A stretch of 27,054 nucleotides of DNA from M55B175 sp964635265 (GTDB lineage: Bacteria > Desulfobacterota > Desulfobacteria > Desulfobacterales > Desulfosalsimonadaceae), in the NCBI GenBank assembly GCA_964635265.1, contig CAZWNV010000019.1, positions 1 to 27,054 on the forward strand, read 5' to 3'. Shown here piece after piece: positions 17,151-24,220 of the stretch (positions are counted from its first letter, which is position 1; every line of letters starts with the position of its first letter). A program made the position numbers and the translations under genes. Below the pieces are notes generated by a model. The model was given only the letters and a program-made list of their open reading frames with translations, had not been told where the DNA came from and searched no databases.

Positions 17151-17169
17151 TTTTGCTCAGGGAGCAAAA
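17151..17169 (-). promoter_or_regulatory. hairpin in the proX leader
   Basis: TTTTGCTC-AGG-GAGCAAAA is a perfect 8-bp stem with a 3-base loop, just upstream of the proX ribosome binding site (17134-17139). No T-run follows on either strand, so it is not a terminator. It may affect translation or mRNA stability, or be a binding site. Confidence 0.4.
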
Positions 17170-17239
17170 GAAAAACGCAGCCCGACATAAATGTTGTGGC
17201 TGTCAAACTCCGCCTCCGAAATTTCAAACTCCAGAAGGC

Positions 17240-17267
17240 ATCATAGCACAACGAAAAATCCCCTCAA
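17240..17267 (-). promoter_or_regulatory. sigma70-like promoter for proX
   Basis: On the minus strand TTGAGG (17267-17262) and TATGAT (17245-17240) are 16 bp apart, about 110 bp before the proX start. Confidence 0.45.
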
Positions 17268-17277
17268 TCGATTTCTT

Positions 17278-18234
17278 CTACGAGCTCTCGGGAACAGCCC
17301 GGCTCTGCCTTGGCTTGCCGCTGCCGCCGGAAGCCATTACCCGGTTGCGGCCATTTCGTTTGGCCTCATACAAGAGGGCATCGGCTCGCTTCATCACATC
17401 CTCTATGCTTCCATCCGCGGCAATGAAAGCACTGACTCCGAGGCTTATGGAGATTTTTTTTCCCGATTGGCCGGGCTCCACCTGCACTTGTTCTGCTACC
17501 CGGCGCAGCCGCTCCGCCAGCCAGCAGGCCTCGTTGGCATCGGTATCCGGCAGGAGCACGGCAAACTCCTCACCGCCTATCCGGTAAAGCGAATCCACTT
17601 CGCGAAGCTGTGCAGCACAATGTTCCGTAAGCCGGCAAAGAACTTCATCGCCCGCGCTATGGCCGAAATCATCATTGATCTGCTTGAAATAATCAATATC
17701 CAATATCACCAGAGCCGTAGGGCGGCCATAGCGTTTGAATTCCCGGAACCCCCTGCCAAGCTGCTCAAGGAATTTGCGCCGGTTGAAAGCCCCTGTCAGA
17801 GAATCGGTTTCACTGAGCCGCTGAAGTTCCATCTCGAGTTCATGCTGGTGGGTGATATTTCGGGCCGCCCAGACCACTGCCCGTTCACCCCAGAGAGACA
17901 GCGGCAGCGGCTGGATGCGGCCTTCAAAACGGATATCGCCGTCAGGCCCCGGTGCTGCCTCCAGCCCCTTCACCTCATTGCCGGCAAGAGAGTATTGCAC
18001 CGTTCGCAGCCCTCCCTGTCTCAATGTCTGCCTGATCTGCTCCAGCAACCAGTCCGCCTTCTCCTCTGGCAGCACGGCATGGAGTGCCATGCCCTTCAGG
18101 TATGACCCGTCATGATAATAGGCGGGATCCCTGCCGCCGGCGATTTCGAGATAATATCCGCTCTCGGTGATGACAAATACCGGGTCCGGCAGCGCTGTCA
18201 CCATTGCCCGGAGCAATTCGGCTTCAAAATCCAT
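17278..18234 (-). CDS. PAS-GGDEF diguanylate cyclase
   Basis: About 318 residues from the chosen ATG (MDFEAELLRAM). An in-frame ATG at 18342 would add 36 residues of low-complexity sequence and overlap the upstream gene by 35 bp; neither start has a strong ribosome site. A PAS-like sensor domain (about 5-125: VTALPDPVFVITESGYYLEI ... VVWAARNITHQHE) leads through a short coiled linker to a GGDEF domain (about 140-305). The domain has SLTGAFNRRKF, DIDYFKQINDDFGHSAGDEVL, RIGGEEF as active-site loop and the product-inhibition I-site RxxD (REVD) just before it. All residues needed to make c-di-GMP from GTP are present. No TM segment is seen, so it is cytoplasmic. It is the last gene of the cstA run. 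Confidence 0.93.
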   Translation of the reverse strand: MDFEAELLRAMVTALPDPVFVITESGYYLEIAGGRDPAYYHDGSYLKGMALHAVLPEEKADWLLEQIRQTLRQGGLRTVQYSLAGNEVKGLEAAPGPDGDIRFEGRIQPLPLSLWGERAVVWAARNITHQHELEMELQRLSETDSLTGAFNRRKFLEQLGRGFREFKRYGRPTALVILDIDYFKQINDDFGHSAGDEVLCRLTEHCAAQLREVDSLYRIGGEEFAVLLPDTDANEACWLAERLRRVAEQVQVEPGQSGKKISISLGVSAFIAADGSIEDVMKRADALLYEAKRNGRNRVMASGGSGKPRQSRAVPESS

Positions 18235-18307
18235 AACTGATCTTTTTCCACGACTTGCCTTGGATTCACAAACTATAAATGGCACGCGGTTTTGTCCTGC
18301 CGGCCTC

Positions 18308-18994
18308 TCAGGTGCCGACCGCCCCGCTTCGGAGCTGTTCATTGACCCAGGACAGCAGCTTCGGCATGGTCCGGGAAACTGACGCCGTGCGGGGGATCAT
18401 GAAAACAAACACCTTTTCCTGCTCCGGCACAAGGGCGATATGCCGTATCGTCCCGGGCAGTCCGCTTTGGGAAAGCAGTCTGCGCAATTGCCGGGCGGCT
18501 CTCCCGGAGCCGGAGTACAAAAAAAACTCCATCCCTCCCCAGTCTGCCTCCTCGCAGCGCAGCCTCTCCTGGTTGGTTATTTTGGGGCCTTTAAATCCGG
18601 CATATCGCTTCTCAATCAGGTGGGCTTCGTCCATACCGGCTGCAAGGCCTTCTTTTAGATGCAGTGTAATAAACAGGCGGTCAAACCCCCGCAGGATCCT
18701 GGATACGGGGTAGTAGAGCAGGGCCTGCCTCGGCAGCAGCGTGATGGTGGCATCCACCCTTGTGATGGTGCCCCGGCCTTTCGGGAACAATTTCGCATGG
18801 TAGCCCGTCAGTCCGCCAATGTTGGTAAATTGCCGGTCACGCGGGTCAAATATGGCGATCAGCTCCTCAAACGCCTGCCTGTATATACGGACATTCCTTC
18901 GTCTTCCCCAGCAATATCCCAGCACAAGAAGTATCGTGAAAGCGATGAACAAATAAAAAACCGGCTGAGTGGCAACTGTGGCCTCTGGTCCCAT
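18308..18994 (-). CDS. hypothetical membrane-anchored protein
   Basis: I do not recognise this 228-residue protein. One N-terminal TM segment (about residues 12-30, VFYLFIAFTILLVLGYCWG) is followed by GRRR, which predicts a cytoplasmic soluble domain of about 195 residues. The domain is mixed alpha/beta with blocks IYRQAFEELIAIFDPRDRQFTNIGGL, RVDATITLLPRQALLYYPVSRIL, DRLFITLHLKEGL and HIALVPEQEKVFVFMIPRT. Its start has an AGGGA-like ribosome site. It begins 23 bp after the ArsA-like gene and ends just before or within the start of the GGDEF gene. The position suggests it works with the ATPase. Confidence 0.8.
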   Translation of the reverse strand: MGPEATVATQPVFYLFIAFTILLVLGYCWGRRRNVRIYRQAFEELIAIFDPRDRQFTNIGGLTGYHAKLFPKGRGTITRVDATITLLPRQALLYYPVSRILRGFDRLFITLHLKEGLAAGMDEAHLIEKRYAGFKGPKITNQERLRCEEADWGGMEFFLYSGSGRAARQLRRLLSQSGLPGTIRHIALVPEQEKVFVFMIPRTASVSRTMPKLLSWVNEQLRSGAVGT

Positions 18995-19017
18995 GTTTTT
19001 CCCTGTTTCCTGTCCGT

Positions 19018-19935
19018 TTACAGAAAAATTTGGCTCAGGTCTCTTCTGACAAGGCAGCTTTGGCCGGCTTGCAGGTCAGTGCTGTATACCCTCTGCAGTT
19101 TCAGGGCAAAATCCGGGCCGAGGAGCGCCTGTTCAATCTCGTCTGCCGCCTGCAAATTGGCAGGATCGACCTTGTTGTGCAGGGCCGCCGCAGGCTTCAA
19201 TGCCAGATCCTGCAGCCCGTCCATCAAACGCCTGGATTCCCGCAGGGAGAGAAAATCCGGGTTCAATACCACGGCGATCATGTTGTCCCCGCCCTCCAGC
19301 CACCGCTTTACGCGTTCATAGCGCTGCTGCATTTCCAGAATTTTCTGCATGACCCGGTCCTGATCCTCCCTGTAAACCAGTTCCACACCCTCAGGGTCAT
19401 ACTTTCCGGTAATATTATGAATGGTATAGCGTTTTTTCAGGATATCCCGGCGCAGACCGATCAGATGTTGCAGCCAGGCGCAGGTGATGGCCGGAAGTGC
19501 CAGAATTCTCAGGGTGAGGCCCGTGGGAGGAGTATCAAACACGATAAAATCAAACGCATTTTCCCGGTTCAGAATCTTTTCCAGGCAAATCAGGGCCGCG
19601 TACTCCTCTACGCCCGGAGAGTACTGGAAAACCTGAAAGTATTTTTCCAGGTTAAAGGCCTTCATATAGCTGTAGGCCTCGTTGAGCAACGCCAGATGGG
19701 AATGCAGGTACTCGCGGGCCGCCTCTTCCAGATCCGTCTCCTGCAGATAGAGGTTGGAAGTGTAGGAGTACTTTTTGTGGCCCAGTTCCAGGTGGAAGAT
19801 ATCCCCCAGGTTATGGGCCGGATCAAAGGATACCAGCAGAACCTTTTTGCCTCTTTCCGAAATCTGCAAGGCCGCTGAGGCGGAAAGCGTGGATTTTCCC
19901 GTGCCCCCTTTTCCTGTAAAGAAAATGCTTTTCAT
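19018..19935 (-). CDS. ArsA/GET3-type anion-transporting ATPase
   Basis: 305 residues, a single ATPase unit of the ArsA/GET3 branch of SIMIBI NTPases. The deviant Walker A GKGGTGKST (residues 8-16) starts the protein. Switch I is SFDPAHNLGDIF and switch II FDTPPTGLTLRIL, close to the DTxPTGxTLR of GET3. A helical region (about 65-135 and 190-225) fits the client-binding subdomain. The Cys residues that bind arsenite in ArsA are not evident, and no arsB, arsR or arsC is near, so arsenic export is unlikely. Eukaryotic GET3 targets tail-anchored membrane proteins; bacterial relatives are poorly known. It lies 15 bp after the small gene downstream of cstA and 23 bp before the 228-residue unknown. 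Confidence 0.9.
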   Translation of the reverse strand: MKSIFFTGKGGTGKSTLSASAALQISERGKKVLLVSFDPAHNLGDIFHLELGHKKYSYTSNLYLQETDLEEAAREYLHSHLALLNEAYSYMKAFNLEKYFQVFQYSPGVEEYAALICLEKILNRENAFDFIVFDTPPTGLTLRILALPAITCAWLQHLIGLRRDILKKRYTIHNITGKYDPEGVELVYREDQDRVMQKILEMQQRYERVKRWLEGGDNMIAVVLNPDFLSLRESRRLMDGLQDLALKPAAALHNKVDPANLQAADEIEQALLGPDFALKLQRVYSTDLQAGQSCLVRRDLSQIFL

Positions 19936-19950
19936 ATAACGGCAACAATA

Positions 19951-20232
19951 CTAATCAATGTCCAGGCTGCCCATTAGTTCCGCCAGCGCGTCCGAGCTTT
20001 CACTGGCCCGTTTATTGAGAATTTCCAGTTCATGTCCCAGATAAGGCAGCAGTTCCATGGATACCGCGCAAGGCGGGGCCGGCAGTCCTATGAAAGAACC
20101 GATTGTAAGAAGAACAAAAATATTTTCCAGCTCCCGCAGTTCATACCGTGTCAAATCGACAGCCGTTTCGCGCTGGGAACGCTCGATAGTATGGATATAC
20201 TGTTCGAGCTTTCTTTTGAGTTCTCTGAGCAT
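19951..20232 (-). CDS. small protein between cstA and the ArsA-like ATPase
   Basis: 93 residues from the chosen start, unknown family. The first half is charged and helical (RELKRKLEQYIHTIERSQ), the middle is hydrophobic (ELENIFVLLTIGSFIGLPAPPCAVSMELLPYL), and the end is a helix closing on MGSLDID. The middle could be a membrane-dipping or tail segment, a possible client for the ATPase next door (inference). The ATG at 20232 has AAGGATGAAG before it; the ATG two codons earlier has no room for a ribosome site. The gene is 19 bp from cstA and 15 bp from the ATPase. Confidence 0.75.
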   Translation of the reverse strand: MLRELKRKLEQYIHTIERSQRETAVDLTRYELRELENIFVLLTIGSFIGLPAPPCAVSMELLPYLGHELEILNKRASESSDALAELMGSLDID

Positions 20233-20250
20233 CTTCATCCTTTTTCGCTG

Positions 20251-21972
20251 TCAGGACGCGGGCTGCGGTTCCATTCTGCTTCCATACTTGATAAAATCAA
20301 TAATGAACACAATGTTCATCCCCAGCATGATCAGTTCAATGCACAGGACAGTGATGCCGGTGGCGGGATCAGACTTGATGGTCCCGGGCAGAATGACCGC
20401 ACAGAACCATATGATGGCCGCTGTTATGGTGACCCAGAGAAAATAGGCAGGAAAAAGGATCTTTGCGGATTTTACATTCTGCCGCTTCAGGGCCCAGGTA
20501 GCGCCTGTCATCAGAGCCATGGAAGCGATCAGCTGATTGGCAGAGCCAAACGAAGGCCAGAGGATGGTAAAATTGCCGCTCCAGGCCAGCCAGATTCCTA
20601 TAGCAGCCGGAATAAGAGAGGCTACCCACCGGTTGGTCAAAAACCGGAACAGGGATTCGTTGGATTTCTTTAAGGGAAGCAAAAGTTCCCCCAGGGTATA
20701 GCGCGCCAGCCGGTTGGAGGTGTCCAGCGTGGTCATTGCAAAGGAGGCCACCCATAGCCCCGCGATTACCTTGACAATGCCCAGGGGAATAAAATGCAGC
20801 CAAGTGGTATTCACCATTTGGGCATAGGAATTGGTAAACATGGAGGCTTTCGGATAACTGCCCATCATGGCCGCCGTGTACTGCTGCCCCCAGGAACTCA
20901 CGGAAATGGTTTGCCCGGCTTCCTGGATCAGGGACAACCCGAATCCGGCCACAGCCACGATCACCAGCGTGGAAAGAAAGCCCTCGGTGAGCATCCCCCC
21001 GTAGCCGATGAACAGACCGTCTCGTTCTGTCCTGAGCTGCTTGGAAGTTGTGCCGGAGCCCACAAGGGAATGAAAGCCGGACAGGGAGCCGCAGGCAATG
21101 ATCAACGGGATGGCGGGCCAGAAGGGAGTTGCTTTGCCTCCGGAGATGACAGGGGAAAAGGAGGTAAATGCAGGGGCACTGAAGCCGTGAAAGCTGAATA
21201 CTGCAGCCACTCCGCCGATCAGGATCCCGAAGTACAACAGCCAGGAATTCAAGTAATCCCTTGGCTGGAGCAGCACATCAACCGGTATGGCAGAGGCGAT
21301 GATAATATAGAAGAACATGATGATCATCCAGGAGCTGTAGCTAAGAGAGATCGGGATAAGGGAGCCGCCCCAAAGGGCGAGTATAAGCATGATGATCCCG
21401 GCAATGGTTGCTGCCAGAAAATTGATTCGCATCCTGTACATCAGCACCCCCAGGATCAGCGCAGCGATGATTTTCAGAATGTATGCCGAGGGAATGTTGG
21501 GGTTGTCCACAAACAGGCCGCCAAGCACGGCACCGAATGCAGCAATCACCAGGATCAGCAGAAAAAAGACGATATAGTAAAACAACTGGCCGGTTCTTTT
21601 GGTGATCAGGTCTGAAGCAACAAACTGTATGGACCTGCCGTCATAGCGCACGGAGGCCATAAGTGCCAGGTAGTCATGAACTGCTCCGATAAAGATGTTT
21701 CCGAACCAGACCCACAGCAGGGCAGGCAGCCAGCCCCAGGCCATGGCGAGTACCGGGCCTATAATAGGGGCCGCCCCGGCAATAGAAGCAAAGTGGTGTC
21801 CAAAAAGCACGGATCTACGGGCTGATACATAGTCCACACCATCAAACATACATTCAGCCGGCGTCTGGCACGTATCAGAAACCTTGACCACATCCCTCTC
21901 CAATTTTTTGCCGTAAAGCATGTAGAGCAGGACATAAAGCGCCATGCCTGCAACAACAATAATAGTTGTCAT
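20251..21972 (-). CDS. cstA: CstA family carbon-starvation transporter
   Basis: 573 residues with about 16 TM segments. CstA-family proteins take up pyruvate and/or peptides. Family blocks are clear: FGHHFASIAGAAPIIGPVLAMAWGWLPALLWVWFGNIFIGAVHDYLALM near the N-terminus, CGSLSGFHSLVGSGTTSKQL in the middle, FAMTTLDTSNRLARYTLGEL, and WPSFGSANQLIASMALM near the end. It is shorter than E. coli CstA (about 700) and matches the compact form common in anaerobes. The start at 21972 (MTTIIVVAGMALYVL) has AGGAGG 5 bp upstream; the longer frame from 22071 has no such signal. It heads a tight five-gene run on this strand. The leader holds a hairpin and a 14-bp palindrome. Confidence 0.94.
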   Translation of the reverse strand: MTTIIVVAGMALYVLLYMLYGKKLERDVVKVSDTCQTPAECMFDGVDYVSARRSVLFGHHFASIAGAAPIIGPVLAMAWGWLPALLWVWFGNIFIGAVHDYLALMASVRYDGRSIQFVASDLITKRTGQLFYYIVFFLLILVIAAFGAVLGGLFVDNPNIPSAYILKIIAALILGVLMYRMRINFLAATIAGIIMLILALWGGSLIPISLSYSSWMIIMFFYIIIASAIPVDVLLQPRDYLNSWLLYFGILIGGVAAVFSFHGFSAPAFTSFSPVISGGKATPFWPAIPLIIACGSLSGFHSLVGSGTTSKQLRTERDGLFIGYGGMLTEGFLSTLVIVAVAGFGLSLIQEAGQTISVSSWGQQYTAAMMGSYPKASMFTNSYAQMVNTTWLHFIPLGIVKVIAGLWVASFAMTTLDTSNRLARYTLGELLLPLKKSNESLFRFLTNRWVASLIPAAIGIWLAWSGNFTILWPSFGSANQLIASMALMTGATWALKRQNVKSAKILFPAYFLWVTITAAIIWFCAVILPGTIKSDPATGITVLCIELIMLGMNIVFIIDFIKYGSRMEPQPAS

Positions 21973-21991
21973 AAGCCCTCCTAGATGTAAG

Positions 21992-22008
21992 TGCGATAAA
22001 CTATCGCA
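21992..22008 (-). promoter_or_regulatory. hairpin just before the cstA ribosome binding site
   Basis: TGCGATA-AAC-TATCGCA is a perfect 7-bp stem with a 3-base loop, 8 bp upstream of AGGAGG (21983-21978). No T-run follows. It could modulate translation of cstA. Confidence 0.4.
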
Positions 22009-22016
22009 GATCCCTG

Positions 22017-22030
22017 CCGCAAATTTGCGG
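22017..22030. promoter_or_regulatory. 14-bp perfect palindrome in the cstA leader, possible operator
   Basis: CCGCAAATTTGCGG is fully self-complementary with no spacer. It lies about 50 bp downstream of the proposed cstA transcription start. It has the symmetry of a dimeric regulator site, but no regulator gene is nearby. Confidence 0.35.
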
Positions 22031-22088
22031 ATGCGGATTCCGGTTCCGCCGGCTTCCCTGCTTTGTTGCATGCTCCCAAAATAATTGA

Positions 22089-22115
22089 GTTATAATAAAA
22101 ATCTACTAAAGTCAA
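22089..22115 (-). promoter_or_regulatory. sigma70-like promoter for cstA
   Basis: On the minus strand TTGACT (22115-22110) and TATAAC (22094-22089) are 15 bp apart in the most AT-rich patch of the region. The boxes are good (5/6 each); the spacer is slightly short. Confidence 0.45.
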
Positions 22116-22174
22116 ACAGTCATCTGCGGCTTCTGCCGGGGGGCAGCAGCACGGCCTGCAAAAAAGCCCCGTCC

Positions 22175-22201
22175 TTGACATTACAGCAAAAGAAGCATAA
22201 A
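22175..22201 (+). promoter_or_regulatory. promoter candidate for the selenoprotein gene
   Basis: A perfect TTGACA (22175-22180) is followed after 15 bp by CATAAA (22196-22201), about 115 bp before the start. The -10 box is moderate (4/6) and the spacer short. Confidence 0.4.
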
Positions 22202-22318
22202 GGTGTTTCCAGTATTTTTCCATGATCCGGGATGCACGCGGAAAAAAGCCTTATAAGCCGCTAGCGGTCCCAAAAAGAGAACCCATTCGGAGGGGGCCCA
22301 GCCACTGAAGACTGAAAC

Positions 22319-23251
22319 ATGAAGAATTTCCAAAAACAACAAGCCTTTTCCTGGTCTCTGCGCTATATCCTTGGTGGTGCTACCTGAGCCCAGGCGGTCC
22401 TTTTGGCGACCGGCAATCTTCCGGGTCCGGAGGATCGAGATTTGCTCAAGGCAGCTACCAGCCTGGGTGGCGGCATCGGCCATGAAGGAGATACGTGCGG
22501 AGCCCTTACAGGGGCGGTGCTGTCGCTGGGGCTCTATCACCAGGGGGGAGACCGGCGGGCTTTATACCGCGACGCCGCAAGTTTCTATAACCGTTTCACA
22601 CGGTACTACGGCAGCAGCAAGTGCAGGGATATTATCGGGATCCGGCTGAAAGAAGGGAACAATATCAGGCGATTCCTGTATAAAGGCGTCATATGCATGG
22701 GGGCAGTCTACCGCTCCATAGGCTGGCTCTTTGATCTGATGGAGCGGGACAGCAGCAAAGAAAACAAGCTGCTCGGGCTGCACGATGCTTCGGCAATACC
22801 GACCAACGGCAATACGGACTGTTCCGCTCTTGTGCTGCAGGAAATCAGCAGCCGCGCCAACCTGGATACCAGCTCCCTGGCTTCCGCCCTTTCCGGTTTT
22901 TCCGGCGGAATCTGCCGGCAGGGTGATGTCTGTGCTGCACTTATGACCGGAATATTAATTGTCGGGCTTGTCCACGGAAACGACCCCGAGGCCAACAGGC
23001 TTACCCGGAAGCAGCTGCTGCAGGTCGGCTGGAAAATCATGCAGCAGGGCAACAGGGCCTTTGCCTGTGAAAGTCTGCATCCCTCTTTTGCCGCAAGCCG
23101 CAGGGCCGAAATGCTGTATCAGGATTTCCTGGCGCACTTCGGCAGTGCGGATTGCAAAAGCATTGTAGAAAACCAAAGCTCCCCGGCAGGTTCCGGGTGC
23201 TGCCAAAGCCTGGCCAAGCACGTATCCGAGACCACCCTCGCTCTCCTGTAA
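22319..23251 (+). CDS. C_GCAxxG_C_C family redox protein, two domains, probable selenoprotein (Sec23 at in-frame TGA)
   Basis: 310 residues if TGA at 22385-22387 is read as selenocysteine. The frame is MKNFQKQQAF ... ILGGAT-U-AQAVLLATG, then GGGIGHEGDTC60GALTGAVLSLGL. In this family the first conserved Cys lies in the pattern (N)CAQAVL, so U23 replaces exactly that Cys. The other conserved positions of domain 1 are C60 (CGAxxG motif), C102 and C126. Domain 2 (about 150-310) repeats the plan with ordinary cysteines: C168 in TDCSALVL, C205 in GDVCAALMTG, C279 and C294/C295. The family is thought to be redox active and related to a domain of split-Soret cytochrome c. A stop lies two codons before the ATG at 22319, so the start must be at or after 22319; its ribosome site is weak. 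A standard gene caller would start at the TTG at 22403 and lose the catalytic residue. Confidence 0.82.
22388..22427 (+). promoter_or_regulatory. candidate bacterial SECIS element after the Sec TGA
   Basis: Two hairpins compete within 40 bases after the TGA. The first is CGGTC (22395-22399) with GACCG (22408-22412) and an 8-base loop. The second is GACCGG (22408-22413) with CCGGGTC (22421-22427, one bulged G) and a 7-base loop starting 26 bases after the TGA. Bacterial SECIS hairpins lie in the coding sequence at this distance. The exact fold was not computed. Confidence 0.4.
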
Positions 23252-23299
23252 GCTTCACGGAAGCGGCATGCCCAGCAGAAGCCCTGCCCTGCTTCGCTT

Positions 23300-24124
23300 T
23301 TACCCGGCCTGCGAACGGATGTGCACATCATACCGGGGATAGGGGATCGTAATGCCGGCTTCCCGGAGCTTTTGGTAAACAGCCAGATTCACGGCATAGA
23401 GTGTTTTGTGGTATTCCTTGGTCGGCACCCAGTAACGCATCCCGATATTGACCGCGGATTCGCCGTATTCCTCGATGCCGATGATCGGCGCGGGGTCCTC
23501 CGGAACCTGGCTGAAGGATTCCACCACCTCCCGGATTACCTCGATTGCCCGTTCCACGTCATCGGCATAGGAAACCCGGACACCGCCCTCAACGATCCGG
23601 CAGGCGAAAGAATTGACCAGCACCTCGCCGATAATATGTTTATTCGGGATCGTAATCTGCTCGCCGTCCTCTGTTGAAAGAATCGTAGCGGCCAGCTTGA
23701 TCTCTTCCACCACGCCGCTGACCCCCTTGATGGTAATCGTATCGGCTACCAAAAACGGCCGGGTCAGGATGATGACCAGTCCGGCCCCGTAATTGGAAAT
23801 GGGCGCGGATATGGCGAAGCTGGCACCGAACAGAAGAGCACCCAGGGCCGCTATGATGGGGGCGATGGAAATGCCGAACTGGTTGACCACGGCAATCACG
23901 ACAAAGGCCAGAATAAGGATCTTTACGAACTGCCGCAAAAACTTGGTCAGCGTCACGTCCAGCTCGACCCGCTCACAAACCCGCACCACGAGCTGCGAAA
24001 TCCACCGGGCCAAAAAAACACCGATAACAAGAACAATTATAGCGCCAATAATCTGAAAGCTATACTGCACACAATACTCGATAACCTTTTCGGCTATCTT
24101 CTCAAGATGGGTCAGCTCTTGCAT
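23300..24124 (-). CDS. small-conductance mechanosensitive channel, MscS family
   Basis: 274 residues, the size of E. coli MscS. Three TM segments occupy residues 20-130: IIGAIIVLVIGVFLARWI, ILILAFVVIAVVNQFGIS and the pore helix region ALGALLFGASFAISAPISNYGAGLVIILTRPF. The beta domain follows (VADTITIKGVSGVVEEIKLAATILSTEDGEQITIPNKHII), then the alpha/beta vestibule domain to the end. The channel releases solutes on hypo-osmotic shock. GGAGGG precedes the ATG by 6 bp. It lies 96 bp after a second, divergent-sequence MscS gene on the same strand. It converges with the selenoprotein gene; a 5-bp hairpin without T-run (23252-23264) is all I see between them. Confidence 0.95.
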   Translation of the reverse strand: MQELTHLEKIAEKVIEYCVQYSFQIIGAIIVLVIGVFLARWISQLVVRVCERVELDVTLTKFLRQFVKILILAFVVIAVVNQFGISIAPIIAALGALLFGASFAISAPISNYGAGLVIILTRPFLVADTITIKGVSGVVEEIKLAATILSTEDGEQITIPNKHIIGEVLVNSFACRIVEGGVRVSYADDVERAIEVIREVVESFSQVPEDPAPIIGIEEYGESAVNIGMRYWVPTKEYHKTLYAVNLAVYQKLREAGITIPYPRYDVHIRSQAG

Positions 24125-24220
24125 TAGGGTCCCTCCGCTCCGCTGCTGCAGATCCTAAACTGTCTGCCTGCCGGCTGCCGCAAAAAAGCTGTCAGCCGCG
24201 CGGTTTCCGTGCTGTGTCTT

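Larger units (their letters stand above)
21973..22318. other. divergent control region between cstA and the selenoprotein gene
   Basis: The stretch of about 345 bp has no gene. It contains the cstA leader hairpin and palindrome, the cstA promoter, and a promoter candidate facing the selenoprotein gene. I see no riboswitch that I can name. Confidence 0.5.

Noticed and set aside
17151..17169. Hairpin as a terminator for the GGDEF gene
   Set aside because: It is a perfect stem, but no T-run follows on either strand, and it lies in the proX leader.
19018..19935. Arsenic resistance locus
   Set aside because: The ATPase is ArsA/GET3-like, but there is no arsB, acr3, arsR, arsC or arsD near it, and the arsenite-binding cysteines are not evident.
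22385..22387. TGA as a simple pseudogene mutation
   Set aside because: The frame before and after is intact, the TGA replaces exactly the conserved redox Cys, and the rest of the protein shows no decay. Sec is the simpler reading, though sequencing should confirm it.
23252..23264. Hairpin GCTTC-ACG-GAAGC as a terminator between the selenoprotein and mscS genes
   Set aside because: Only 5 bp of stem and no T-run on either strand.
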